A stretch of 64,000 nt of DNA, taken from positions 310,001 through 374,000 of the forward strand of contig JARFIW010000835.1 in the NCBI GenBank assembly GCA_036346225.1, read 5' to 3'. The stretch is from Platerodrilus igneus (lineage: Eukaryota > Arthropoda > Insecta > Coleoptera > Lycidae). This document shows positions 43,411 to 56,300 of the stretch, piece by piece (the stretch's first letter is position 1; each line of letters opens with the position of its first letter). A program made the translations under genes and the position numbers. Below the pieces are notes generated by a model that did no database searches, had not been told where the DNA came from, and was given only the letters and a program-made list of their open reading frames with translations.

Positions 43411-44620
43411 ATGAAACCCAACCAATTTATAATAACCGAAGTTTTAAATAACCCCAAATCCGTAAAATATACAAAAGTAGATAACAAAAAGATATACCAA
43501 ATTCAAATAACCAAAGATGACAATGAGAAACAAATAATTAAAATTCTAAAAGAATACACCCCCGAGAAAAAACGATTTTGTTTCTACTTCAACACCGAAC
43601 ATTTATACCAAAGATTTTCAAAATTATACGTTAAACTATTCAATAACTCTGGCCCTGAACTCATCAAATGTACCAGAAAATTAATAACATTAGACGATCC
43701 TGACGAAATAAACGATGTAATTAGGAATCAACACGAAGGAAAAACCAACCATCGTGGAATTAACGAAACAATAAAGCAACTTGTAAGACGTTATTATTTT
43801 AAAGACATGAAGGAATTGACCACAGATTTCATTAATCAATGTGAACTATGTGAGAAAGCGAAATAGGATAGGAAACCCCCAAAGATACCCTTAATGTTAA
43901 CCAAAACACCCGACAAACCATTTCAAAAACTACATGCCGATACTCGAGGCGCAAAACTATTTAACAATTGTAGACGCATTCACAAAAATAGGCCAAGCAA
44001 TACCAAACACATCCAAAAATAGCATCGACGTGACCCAAGGATTTTTACAATATTTCACATTTTATGGAACACCCGAATCAATAACTCTAGACAATGGTAG
44101 CGAATTTAAAAATGAGACAATACAAAACACTTTAGAACTTCACAAAATAAAAATTCATTTCATAACGGAAAACCACCCTGAATCAAACGGACTAATTGAA
44201 CGACTACATTGAACCCTGTTAGAACAAATTCGATTATTAAGAATAAATTATAAAAAGGAACATATAACCAATTTAATGTCATACGCACTAATCGCCTATA
44301 ATAATACAATTCACTCATCAACAAATTTTACACCCTTAGAATTAACCTTAGGACATTCAGATTCACGAAATCCCTATGACATACACTACAACAAGGAAGT
44401 ATATCAACGATATGCGAAAGACCACAAAGAAAAACTAAAAATAACTTACGACAAGGTAAAAGATAAATTAGAGAACGATAAGGAACGTATCACCACAACC
44501 CGAAATAAAAATACCGACGCAAATAAAATTTCAATAGGACAAACCGTGTATGAGAAAAATTTTCAAAGCAAGCGACATAAAACAGCACCTAGAAATTTAG
44601 GACCATTTAAAATTAATTAA
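43411..44620 (+). pseudogene. pol: Pol: integrase
   Basis: The zinc-binding HHCC region lies in the frame 43411-43866 (NQHEGKTNHRGI ... INQCELCEKA), ending at a TAG. Catalytic core: HADTRG near 43935 (first Asp, other frame), TIVDAFTKIGQAIP, TLDNGSEF (second Asp, about 44088) and HPESNGLIERLH (Glu, about 44200), followed by a TGA. The C-terminal part (44276-44620) has the YNNTIHSSTNFTPLEL block and a basic tail with RNLGPFKI. The enzyme inserts viral DNA at YRYR sites. It is inactivated by two in-frame stops and at least one frameshift. Confidence 0.88.
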
Positions 44621-44749
44621 ATATCAGATAAAAATATAGCAGTAGTAGACAACGGTAAAATAACAAAGTACATTCATTTGAAAAACCTAAGACACCCTGT
44701 AATTTCAGATGGACAATCATCACCCTTACCGTCTACCTCCGCCCATGTA

Positions 44750-45419
44750 GAACGGACAACCCTATAATAATAAAAGATATAATAAAAAACAACTCTGGTA
44801 TACTACCAATAAACTAGGCAGTATACAAAATACAATATTTATTCAAATAATATCCACCCTTACTTTAATGCAACAAATTTTAGCAACATTAGAAGACGCA
44901 GTAACATTTACAAAATTAAATACCCTACACTCTAGTATTATTGAACCAACCGATTTATTAAAAGAATTAATAAGAATTAGATCACTTATAATTAACGGTA
45001 AACTACCTTTTGATGTAACAGAGTCAAACATTCTAATATTTGAAAAGATAGCTATATTAAAATTCTCAAATCATTACGAAAACTGTGAAGCCAAACAAGT
45101 GCAAATAACTAACATGAAAATTCAAAAAGTTACAGAAAACAAATGGATAGCCATTTTCCCAACAGAAGTAGTAGCAACCATCCACTGCAATCAAGATGAA
45201 AATAACCAAGCATTAATCGGAAGCAAATTAATTACCCTCAAAGAAGATTGTTATGTGAAATTGAAAGAAGAAGTAATCAGAGTTTATCAAGATCCCATAG
45301 CAACAAAGAAACTTGCAAACCTACCAGAACTACAGTTCAAGACAGAACAACAAGAAGACGAAGAAATTGTCAAGAAACCCATGAAGCTACCCTGTGCATC
45401 ATCAAGCCAAAAGAATTGA
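44750..45419 (+). pseudogene. env: Env remnant of the errantivirus-like provirus
   Basis: The frame is open upstream of the first ATG (44868). It encodes LEDAVTFTKLNTLHSSII and ESNILIFEKIAIL, which resemble the central-to-C-terminal part of insect errantivirus Env (membrane fusion glycoprotein of the baculovirus F type). Only about 130 bp separate it from pol, so signal peptide, surface region, cleavage site and fusion peptide are absent. At 45387 the reading frame runs into the duplicated flank, so its last codons are foreign and no transmembrane anchor follows. The product could not act as an entry protein. Role assignment rests on family resemblance and position. Confidence 0.65.
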
Positions 45420-46588
45420 TAGCCTGCTGCACCAGCAAACCAAGATTGGTAAGTAACTTTACACTTTATGAAAATTCGATTAATTACAGAATGCTGCATT
45501 TATTAAGAAACTATCAACCCTACGTTTTTCTTTCAATTTCAAATACTATAGCCGAAATCTCGAAAGAATGCATTCGCGTCATAGGTTTCTGAATTAAAAC
45601 CGACATACTTTTAATGTATATCGCTTTTAAATTCAGTAATCTATGGCGTGAATGCATTCTTTCGTGATTTCAACTATAATATTAAAAACGCTGCATTTTG
45701 ATGGTCCTAACTGCTTTTGAGCTACTCTAAGGAAATAAGATTTTATGCCTTACATTACTTTCCAATACGTCCGGTAAAGAGGTTGCATTAACATTGTTCA
45801 TCCTTTGTGTAACATAACTAATATTTTGAAAGTAGTCTTGACCCCTCTACAAATTATTCTTTAAGCGGCCTTGCCACCTGTGCTTCGTAAGCCTCTTCTA
45901 ATTTAATAACCGGATATCATAAAAATCATCTGTAAACGTCGCTAAAACAAGACCTGGTACATCATTTTAATAGAAACGATGAAAAGAACAGTTCAAAATT
46001 AAGATAAAATAAAATATAAGCGTACTTGAAATATTAATTTCTTTATAAAGTTATTTTAAAATGTCCGGATAAGAACTTGAAGTTATATAAATGTTTATCT
46101 TTTGTACTAAGATATTGTAGGAAAGAGAAACCGTTATGGTTCACGGAAGCAGGAATGGGCGTCAGGGTCCGAGCCGCTACCAAAAACCGGAAACCTTGAC
46201 CCAAGGCTTCCGAGCAAGCACAAAAAGCAATAGCCTCCCAGAGTCCCAAAATCTCAATAACAAATCTCATAAAGTCAACCCCAGAGGATTAAATACACAA
46301 TTTAATACCAGCGACAAAATTACATGGATTACAATGTTGCAGTAATCACATAATAACCTGTAAAGTAATATAATGTTCAAACATAAAATATTTGCAGTAA
46401 ATGAAATAATAAACGGTAAAAATAAATTTATTTGCAATAGGCAAAATAATAGATAGCATTAACGGTTACTAAAATAAACAACACGAATAAGTAAACGTCT
46501 TAACTATGTAAAACTATTGCATAGGGCGGGTCCCGATTCGCTAAACTTTGTGTTGATTTAGATGTGACCCACTATCGGGCACTACACG
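45387..46588. repeat. Second copy of the provirus 5' flank (with hAT right end)
   Basis: Matches 36075-37288 from the shared CTACCCTGTG onward. It includes the hAT end GCGGCCTTG (to 45873), CCACCTGT (45874-45881) and CACG (46585-46588) before the 3' LTR. It replaces the rest of env and the polypurine tract region. Confidence 0.92.
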
Positions 46589-47129
46589 AGTTATGTATCC
46601 CCCAATTATCTATATGTATTGAATATATTGAATCTAATAGGAATTATTAGAAATTGTTAAATAAAGTATAAGTTCATTGCAACATTGTAATACAAGGATA
46701 ACCCAGAGAGGTTATCGACAGTTCATGAGAACGGACATGCAACTTTGCATCCGAGAGGGCAGTGATACTGCAGGTGGCAGGTCACAGGCGGTTCACATAC
46801 CGCAATTACTTAGAAATAAGATTGTTACAATATAATAAAGTGTACAATTAAGAGAAAAGCAGACATGAGATCTGCAAGTTCCCACAGCCGTGTGAGGGGC
46901 AGGTTATTATAAAAAGCCCGGGAGCTCAAGGCCCGGCAGTCAGTCTTCGAACTCCATACTTCGTTGTTCAAGCTACTCACATTAGTACAATTATTATTTT
47001 TTTGATTAAAGTTATTATGTTATAAGCTATTCAAAATTCCATTGTAATTTCTGTTTCAAGTTAAAATAAATTTGTTAAGTCTTCGGAATTGTTTTTAAAA
47101 ACACCGCTCCAAAGGCCCGAACCTTAACT
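46589..47129 (+). repeat. 3' LTR of the provirus (solo-LTR-like context)
   Basis: 541 bp, AGTTATG...TTAACT, with CACG on both sides (46585-46588 and 47130-47133). A 3' LTR in a normal provirus is preceded by a polypurine tract, not by a target site copy. Confidence 0.92.
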
Positions 47130-47133
47130 CACG

Positions 47134-50100
47134 TAGCATGTAGTGCTGCAGCTAAATATTAGAGGTGGGAGTGTGTAATAGTCGTTTTGGTATACCAACA
47201 CAGACCTGGGTTCAATAAATAAAATACCATAATAATAGAAGAGGGTTGCATGGAATCATAGCGGAAGGGGTGCGTACCCGTTCAATAACATACGGACTGT
47301 ATTGAGGGGAATATAGCCAAAAAGAAAAAAAAATGTCGGAGAGGGAGGTAAACTACACTGTACAATTGCAAAAACTAACGACGGGTATGATTAGGCGTTA
47401 TGAATATGAAATACAGGTAAACTTTAAAACAATACTACATAGAGGGGATTAGATATAAGCACTTAAATTAACATGGGTAATATTCGCACAAATACTAAGT
47501 GACGGCAATGGGGATCTTAAAAATTGTTACGTCCTGAATTAACTTATTTGTATAGCTTAATTTATAAATAAATCTTTTGTAAATATAAGTTTCGAACACC
47601 CAGTATTGATGGTATAAATAAATAGGTGAGTAAAATACGAGTGCAACCCTATTTAAACACTGGTGGTGAATGGAGGAAAGATCATACTCACTCTGTATGG
47701 TAGAGGTGGGTCCAAGCACATCTGGGCCTTGATGTCTACAGCGAGTAGCGTTAACGGCCACGACAGGGGTATGTCCATCAACATCAATTGCAACAGGTTA
47801 CACACGGACAAAGCGTAAGATCATCCCATAACCATCAGGCTCCACGACAAAACGCAGCAATCACAAAAAGGGGGACGACAAACCAATACGGAAGAGCTAA
47901 GCGCTACTCCGAAGAAAAGTGGAAAGAAAAGCCGCTGCAAAAATATAAAAAATAAATTAATATAATTGCAGGATTGGCTACTTAAGTTCTTCGGCTTAAT
48001 AATTAGATGATAAGATTGACTAAATCAGGTGTAAACAAGAAACGCCTTTTTAACAATGAGTTAAATACCTTCAACGTTAAATGCACGCAAATCCACCAAT
48101 TTAGGCGTTTTTTAAATTAAACAACTCAAAACAGAATATACAACTACATTTAGCGTAATCAAATCGTAGAATGCCATTATCGAAGTAAGTCAACGTTCGT
48201 CAACCAGTCCTACGAGAAAACGAGATAACAAAAGTAATCGTACGGGGAAGGTCACACGTAATTAACTGATTTCTAATACTATTGCAACGTAGGGGTTTTT
48301 TAGGTAAAGAAGGGGGTAGCGTAGAACGAGAGGACCTGCGTGCTGAGACCAGGGACGATAAAATGTCCTAGTCATGGGATCTTAAGGGCGCGATCGGATG
48401 TATGGTTGGCTGCCTAAAATCCATCAAAAAACAGGTTATTCTGTTTGGTAAATAACTTTTGTTGGATTGAAAATATGCAAAATATAACCTCACCATTAGA
48501 CTCACAAAACTGTGTATTTTCTAACGAAGGTTTGCTTTTTTTTTCTAAAGTGCAGTAATAAGCAAGAAATAGCTGTTAAAAGTGTAATGTTAAAATTCAC
48601 TTACTTTATTTTAGTTACTACATCTAACATAATCAATTTGTATATAAAAAAAAAGCATTCGTTGGATAGCAGAATACATATATAATCGTTCTGTTAAAAA
48701 AAATTTCAAAAATATTGATCATGATAGCCGTAGTGTACTGAATGGATTTTATTGAATTATTACATTAATTGTACGCCATTTTAATAGAAATTGTTCACGA
48801 CTTCCTCCGAAGATGGCACTGTTAATGATGTGTAGAATAAGGTTTAAAACCAGAATATTTCAAATTGAATTATTTTGGACTTTGTTTTTGTCGCATTGAA
48901 ATGAAGTAAACTAATAATATATGGTGAATTAATAAGTGTAATATAATAATGATTGGATTAATTGCGAATATTTATGAAGCCAAAAATGACATAACCTCAA
49001 CATCCATGGTTGTTTGTAAATTTTCATGTTTATATTTACAAGCGATAAGTAAATTATTACAACAGTGTTACTTTGTGAAGCTTATACTATGTTATAATAG
49101 TTTTTAAAAAAAAAGGGTAGTGTGCCGTATCCCAAAACGTAATTAGATACTCTACAATATTCAATATAAGCAAAATATTGCATCATGTTAGCAAGAGTAA
49201 TTTTTATTAAAATATCTTAGTGGAACCATTGCAGGGAAATAGGATACATTTTGTTACAAATTAGGTTGCGAGTTTGGTACTCGGCAAAATGATTTTCAAA
49301 TTTGAACGATCTGGGGGAGGACGTTCTCAAAAAACGATAATTTTTCCTACATCATTTTACACTTCACTTTGGGGACGTTCATTGTCTTGTGTATCTTCAC
49401 CAGGGGTCTGCAATGGTAATTATATTTTCAATTTGAAAAGTGTCAAAATCAGCTTCAAATATATAGGCAACTTATTAGTGTTCCCATTCTTTACCCCCAC
49501 GTAGCTGACTTCCGTCATTTTTTGATCATACATAGTGCACATGTAACGTCAAATAGATGTGATAACATATTCTCAAATTGTGCTGCCGGCAAAAAAGGAT
49601 TATAATAAACAATAAACTTCAAAACTCCCACTAATTATGAAATATATTTTAGGCTAAATTAAAAATAAAAATGGAAAAGTTTATTTAGGATTAAACAATT
49701 TACGAAACTAGACCTAACTTTAGGCATTAGAAATAAACCATAAAAGAATTCCTTTTTGGTTTATTCTGTCAAAAAATTGCTATTTTGTTACATTAAATCG
49801 ACTCTGTCAAAAAACGACTAAACGTTTATTTCAATAAATATTTCAAACTAATAGAATATTTGGGGTCTTCGGTTTAATATTTTTCATCAAATGCTAATAT
49901 CGAAAAATGTATTTCCAATACAAAAAAACTTTGAGTTGTTACCTGTAAAGTGTGCTTTATTAAAACAAAATTATTACAAATGTTTTATTTTTAATGAATA
50001 ACTAAGAAATTAAAAATAGGTTCAATTGTTGTAACATTTACAATGTGTATATAGGTATTTTTGAACAGTAAGTCATTAACAACTAAAAACTTAAAAAGAA

Positions 50101-50439
50101 CACTGTTTTACACAATACGTAGCAATGTAAATGATATAAAACTATTGGTGAAAAGAAGTGAATAACAGGCATTTGTAAATAATATTTCTTAAACCCCACA
50201 TAGATAAACGTTTAGTAATAAATATACGAACAGCTTTCGAATTGAAATTGACTTTATTGTTGTTAATATTACATTAAATATTAGTATATAAGGCATATTT
50301 ATAGGTCCATACAGGCAAACTTTTGTCATAGACTACTCTTACACTTAACCTGCATAAACCACTACATATCTCTACAAGGAAAATGAGTGAAGCAAATGAA
50401 TAATTACACAATAATTGAAAAATATACAATTAGGCTATG
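47134..50439. other. No certain gene; one small orphan frame
   Basis: AT-rich DNA. At 47333-47452 a 39-codon frame (MSEREVNYTVQLQKLTTGMI...) contains ACAGGTAAAC, a donor-like sequence, and could be a first coding exon of something, but nothing downstream confirms it. A GC-richer block at 47640-47950 has no readable motif. From 48400 to 50440 I see only AT-rich sequence. Confidence 0.35.
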
Positions 50440-50449
50440 TTACTACTTA

Positions 50450-51480
50450 TCCAAAATATGCGCCCTGATTTGAACCTTGAATGCAGTAAAAGTAAAAAAG
50501 ATTTTTATATCCATCTGGAATTGCATTATAAGTAGAAACAGCATTATAGATTAATCTTCGCTGAAACATAGCAGTCAGTTGCTTGGGAATTGTCAAAGTT
50601 TTGGTGTGTCTAATATTGATGCAATGCACTTTGGAGCGTGTCATTAATATTTTAGCAATATCCTCTGAAGTCATTTATAATTATTTTATGAACAAAACAT
50701 AACAAATGATGTTTCCTGCAATTATCCATATTTAACCAGTGCAACTCTTTTATCTTATGCGATACATGATCAAATTTTTTTAGTCCAAAAACTAAACGAC
50801 AACAAGTATTTTGAATCCTTTGTATTTGTGTCATAGAAGTGCTATCAAGGTTTGGACCATATATAAAATCACAATAGTTAAATAATGACAAAACTAGCTT
50901 CCGACAACAGCTTTTTCAATTGTAAGGTTAGTATAAACCGACAAGCATATAGTTGTTTAAGTGCTATATACGACCTTTTTATTAACCTTGCAACATGTGA
51001 CTTAAAGCGTAGATCATCGTCAAGTATTAAACAGAAATTTCTTGAAGAACTAACTAATGGAAGAGGTATTGTTAATTATGACTTTTATCTTATCCTTAAC
51101 ATACTCTCTAATTTTCTCTGTTTTCCGAAACAATATCAGCATCAATAGTACCTGCACAAACAAATAATTCATCACTTGATAAATATATGGAATCAATAAA
51201 GAGTACTGCTGTTATTTACTATGCGCGTAGGTTCGTTTATTACTTGGATGAATCCATAAGAATCAATGCAGTGTGTGATAATATTACTTAAATTGAAAAG
51301 ATTCACATTGACATCACCTAAACATATTATATTATCCATCATTGGTGCTAAATAAGATAATATATTATCTAGTTCATCAACACAACTAAGCGGATGAGAG
51401 TTTGGGGATCTGTATACTGTGCCTACAGTAAAAGTTTGGCGATTTAATTTAAACATTATCCAAAATATATTCAAGTATAC
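50450..51480 (-). pseudogene. CR1/jockey-like LINE fragment (endonuclease joined to RT end)
   Basis: The minus-strand frame 51474-51193 gives TVGTVYRSPNS, NIICLGDVNVNLF (GDVN in place of GDFN) and GFIQVINEPTRI, the APE endonuclease of the CR1/jockey group. LSSDELFVCAGTIDADIVS continues to about 51120. The sequence then passes to an RT thumb (LDDDLRFKSHVARLIKRSY, about 51030-50960) and the C-terminal region FNYCDFIYGPNLDS, IQRIQNTCCRLVFGL and IKELHWLN (50891-50652). Its end (IPKQLTAMFQRRLIYNA) is at 50674-50447. RT fingers and palm with the catalytic box are missing, about 1.5 kb deleted. Composition is AT-rich, so it is probably old. Confidence 0.75.
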
Positions 51481-51876
51481 GAGTCAATTGCAAACCAAAC
51501 AAAATAACCTGACATTTAAGTTACTTCCTTACGTACACACCAACCCCATCCCCTGGACCTTTCCTTGTGGTAGCCAACACACTTGGCCGATTTAAAGTGT
51601 CACGTTGGTGGTATTGATGTAATGATTGTATCATTTTTTAACTTTTGAAAGCAAACAAGTTTTCTGCAAACTAGTCGATATAAATTTCTTGCACAAATAA
51701 TAATGACAATGAAACTTAAATCTAAATTTCTTGTATAAAAACTCTAGCAGGTCATGAATGGTTAAACATCAATCGCTAAACATTAATAATTTGTTAACAT
51801 AAATATTGCACAATAAATAATGCAATTTGGTGACCGTTACCATACACTTGTGTATTGTGTTTGTGTTGGTCTCGTG

Positions 51877-53175
51877 CTAACAAAACCAACTAAAATTACC
51901 GTGTAGGTAATACTGGTTATTCTGATCAATATCACAGCCACTGCTATCACTATTTGTATCACCCACTTTGATAATTAAAGGTTCGACATCAAACTGCTGT
52001 ACTATAGCCCACCATTCCATCATACATTTTTCTGCATGTGTGATACATTTTTGCCAATATGACCCATCTATTCTTTGCAAAGATTCTTGCCATATCAAGT
52101 TGACATTTGTGTCATTATAAAGTTGGTTAAGTCGTCCAACATTTTTATTGTAATATTTTTTACAGTTCGCCCATACCAACTCTATAGGATTAAACTCGCA
52201 GTGATACGGAGGTAGCCGCAAAACTTTGTGTCCGTACATTTCTGCTAGGGTATCTATTTCATAAATTTTTGGTTGTGGATGTTTTTTAATAAATGATAAT
52301 AGTTCCATTTTTAACGTGTGACTGCCGCAACTAACATTGTGTTTAATCAAGTAATCAATGATAATTAGCATTGTCCAGAATAATTACACTGGGTTTGCTT
52401 AAATTAGGAATTGAACGTTCTTCAAACCATTTTGTAAATAATGCTGTATTCATGTCTCCATGATAGTCAGCACTTGGAGATTTTGTAGAATGCAAAAGTG
52501 CTGCATTGGGGATGAATCCAGTTTTGTTGCCTGCATGTACGACTATGAACCTGTAATAAAAAATATTTCTATTAAATGTAATTTTAACTTTAAAAACTAA
52601 CCGTTTTTCTTCTCCAGGAGGTTTTCTCTTTACACTGAGCTTGGAACCATTATGCCAATTCTTCTTAACAGAACCTCGACTAAAAATCCACGTCTCATCC
52701 AAGAAAACAGGATCATAAAGTTACCATTGTTTGTACAATTCATATGCTCTTAAAAACTTCACTCCTGCAGCAGCAATATGTTCCTGTTCAAGCACAGCCC
52801 TTCCACCATCGTCCAATTTAAAAGAAAAACCAATTGTTGATAGAAGTCTCGTCAGACTAGACTGGCTGAAGTTAAAAATTTGAGCGGTTACAATTTCTTG
52901 TCGTAAAGATTTAACAGTTACATGGAGCCCTAAAAGCATAATACTAAAAAACACTAAATAAAATTGTTATGAAAACTATATTACATTTGGAATACATTTC
53001 GTAAATTTTTCGTTTAACCGCATCTATTACAAAACCATCTACATCAGACGATTTAGACTTGAATTTTCGGTGCTTGCTCGGTGACTCGGGAACTTTATTT
53101 TCTTTTCGGGCTTCTAAAACTCTCTTTTTTTAATGGAACGAAGAGAACTCAGTCCTATCCCACAAGCCTCAGATG
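51877..53175 (-). pseudogene. DDE transposase of the IS630/Tc1-mariner superfamily, with introns
   Basis: The minus-strand order is: N-terminal helix-turn-helix-like segment (EACGIGLSSLRSIKK, about 53165; SSDVDGFVIDAVKRKIYE, about 53000), second DNA-binding part (LTRLLSTIGFSFKLDD, 52954-52721), and a catalytic core. The core reads LDETWIFSRG (first Asp, about 52700), VIILDNANYH (second Asp, about 52365) and PPYHCEFNPIELVWANCKKY (Glu, about 52185). Between the second Asp and the Glu a short deletion and frameshift remove the segment after NYH. An in-frame TAA precedes DETW (about 52720). A 51-bp GTTAGT...TTACAG intron (about 52560-52610) keeps the frame open. Another GT...AG intron of about 41 bp lies near 52945-52985. 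No terminal inverted repeats were found. Confidence 0.78.
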
Positions 53176-53399
53176 TTCGCTAACAATAAGCAACAGTTAA
53201 AACACAACATATCACTTGAAAATTTGATTATACCTGCAATACTGACTCAAAAGGGGCCAAGGTTCCATGATTATCACGTTCTCTTTCAAAAAATGTTAGA
53301 ACATTCATCACCAACAACTGAGCTTGAAAGTTCAAATGTTTGTTACGAAGCGTGTTCATTTTGATAAGTGTTGACCAAACACTATTCAATGTGTAGAAG

Positions 53400-56300
53400 G
53401 TTCTTAGTTTAAAAAAAAACTGTTTGTTGTATATCAGAATTATCTTTAAAAGAAAAGTAGAAAATCGCAAGTGAAATAACAAAGCACAAATTCTAACCTA
53501 ACCTTAAAAATGTTTGACAATTAATTACAAACGGAAATATTTTATGGACATACGTTCAGAGTGGTTGCATTGAATTATACAGCCGACGAATATTTTTCTA
53601 GCTATCCTTTTTAGATGGGGAAGAGCCAGGTAATAGAGTAGCATAACAATATTGTGGCTGTGTTTTATTCATATGCGCAACGATGAATCATGCTTGACTT
53701 TATTTGATTTCAACTATATCTAACCCTTAGCTTGCTGCTCAACAACTTCGAAATTGCTGAAGGTCATTTACGATGAATAGTTACAGAAATGGAGAAAAAC
53801 AAGCATCGTACCGTATCCTAGCAGTCGTTATTTGCCTAACTTGGAAACGAACCACTAAACTACTAAAGTTAAATAAAGTAGTTCCCTCTATCATGCGAAA
53901 GTTATACCACAAAGGCGGCTATTTTAAAATTAGTTCGTGTTATGAAAATAGAGGGATGCTATCGCGCCCTTAAAGCATATGCTACTATTGCCATTGTATA
54001 CATCAAAATCAGAGCAGACAGCACAATAATGACTAAACAATCAAATTTATCCAGTTTATTATATTCTACGCATGTGAGCGGCATATCAAGAGTTACATAA
54101 GAAAGAAGTGTAAAGATTACATTGTTACATATGAAATAATACATAAAGTTACATTTAAATAGAAAATACAAGCAAGTACTTACATCATGTCAAGAGAGCT
54201 GATCAGTGCCCAACCACTCGCGACTAAAGTACACTAACTACTGCCAAGAGTGGTCCTTTTGGATCACCCTCTATGATGCTCAAATTCAATCATGTTTCCT
54301 TCATGGAAAGTACAAGGTGATGCAATTATGACACTGCACATCCTGCATTATGAGTGTTTGGGTTGACCAACTTCCTTGCCATGCATGATTGCAACAATGT
54401 AGTTAAATTCTTAGGAAATAATTAGCAAATTTTATTTTAATAATTTATGAGAAATTTATTGTAAGTTTTGAATTGTGCAAATAGTTGAAATAAGGTTTCA
54501 AAACTCAAATTGCTACATTGGCTAAAAATATTTATACTAAAAACTTTTGATACAAAAATATTGTGATAAGCCATTTGTTACACTATGTAACATATTTTAT
54601 TCCTCAAATGGAAAATAATATGTCTGCTCTACCATACAGGCGGCAGAGCCTCGATAGATTACGAGGGGTTCCTGTTGGACGGTCAAGCCCAGGGTAAAAA
54701 GGATGTTGAATGGCTTTGAGAAAAAAAGGGTCCCTCTTAAGAGTTCTTCCAGCCAGCTAAGCTTCTTCAACTTAGGGCAGAGCTATGAGCTAGGGTCGTG
54801 GGATGGTATACGATAAAACAAAAGGAATTTTATTGGACGCCACCGTATCTTAATGTGTGTTTTATAAGAAATTATTCGAAGATCAGATACGGAAATCTTC
54901 AAAAGAAAAAATTTACGACGAGCAACATAAACAAAAATACTTACTTTGGTCTCTGCAACCTGGAACGAGAACGACGAACTCCTGCTATCCGGAAATTTAA
55001 TCACACCTAAACATATTCAAACTAGGGCTTCGTTAGAGCCTAGTCACTTTATCACAAAAAAATTATATATAAATCCAATAGTCAAAATTATACTTTCAAA
55101 AAAAACTTTTAACTTCAACACCAATAATGTCTTTCTTCAATATTAAAGTTTCATATTTGTAAACTGTTTGCTTCTGTAGGATAATTACTGTTGACTTCAA
55201 AGAAAGAAAATTTTGAGACAACTTAATATTTTTTCTATTGATTTTTTTTTTAAAATATGTATATATACATCGTTTAGACAAACTTATTTATACGGAGACT
55301 TTCAAAACAGTTCCGTTTTCACTATTTAATATTAAACTCTAAGTATTCTTGGAATATGGTTTCATTAATTGCATAAATTACTTCAGTTCTCGTTAAGAAG
55401 TATATGATTTTTATTTTATGTTACAGTGACTTCGTGCTACTAGAATAGGATCCTGTTCAGTGTACACAAAACAAATTAGATATTCAAAAAACAATTTCTC
55501 TGGTTATGGCTGTACATTTTTAATAGCTGTCTTTAATAAAATCAAAGGTAAAAAAAAATACTTATGGTCGACATTGAATTGCACTTCAGGTGTACTATCA
55601 CAATGTGTTATACACAACAATTCGGCAAACAATTCTTATCATATCACATGTTCAATAAAGCAAACCTTTTAAAACAACTTTGTAACTTCAAACATAATCT
55701 TACACAAAGATCTTGAAAATGTTAAGGTCAATTATGCCTTATTTAAATACTAAATTTTCAAACTAAATTTTAAGTGAAACAAATTAATTGAACTATGAAC
55801 TTCAGCAAAATTTCGAGAATTAATTCTAAACAAACTTATGTATAGCTTCTTCGAAAATTATCTGAGCATTTTAAATGAAAGTTCCTTGGAAAGAATATAG
55901 ATATAAAAATGGAGGATGACTCACCGCTGGCCATCTGCTTGGCGGCCGGTTTTTCTTCTTTAAATTTTTTTTAAACATCTGTGTTCTTACTCTTATAGTT
56001 GAGCGTGGATGACGCAGGGGTCCGGATTTTGACCTTCATACAAACCAATCACATGTGGGGGTTTCCACTTTCCTGCCTAGCAACAATTGAAGCTGCTTCT
56101 CGGTCTAGTGCTTGCCTTATGTTTAACGATTGTTTTTTTTAATACTTAAATTTCCATTGCTTCATTACTTGTAACTTGAATTTAATATTTTAAAACTCGG
56201 AATCAAAATTGTCTTCATATTTAATAATTGGTAGTTTAATCCTTAAAACTCTAAACTAAAAAAAGAACTTGCGCTGAAATCAAACGAGAGAATAGAATTT

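Larger units (their letters stand above)
37289..47129 (+). mobile_element. Errantivirus-like (gypsy group) endogenous provirus, rearranged
   Basis: Order: 5' LTR, primer site, 2.2-kb leader, gag, protease, RT/RNase H, integrase, env remnant, intrusive copy of the 5' flank, 3' LTR. LTRs begin AGTTA and end TAACT, and the target site CACG is of YRYR type. Both features, and the env remnant, are typical of insect errantiviruses. CACG stands before the 5' LTR (37285), before the 3' LTR (46585) and after it (47130). The gag frame is largely open and pol is broken in many places. Env lacks most of its length. The copy cannot make complete particles as read. Confidence 0.9.
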
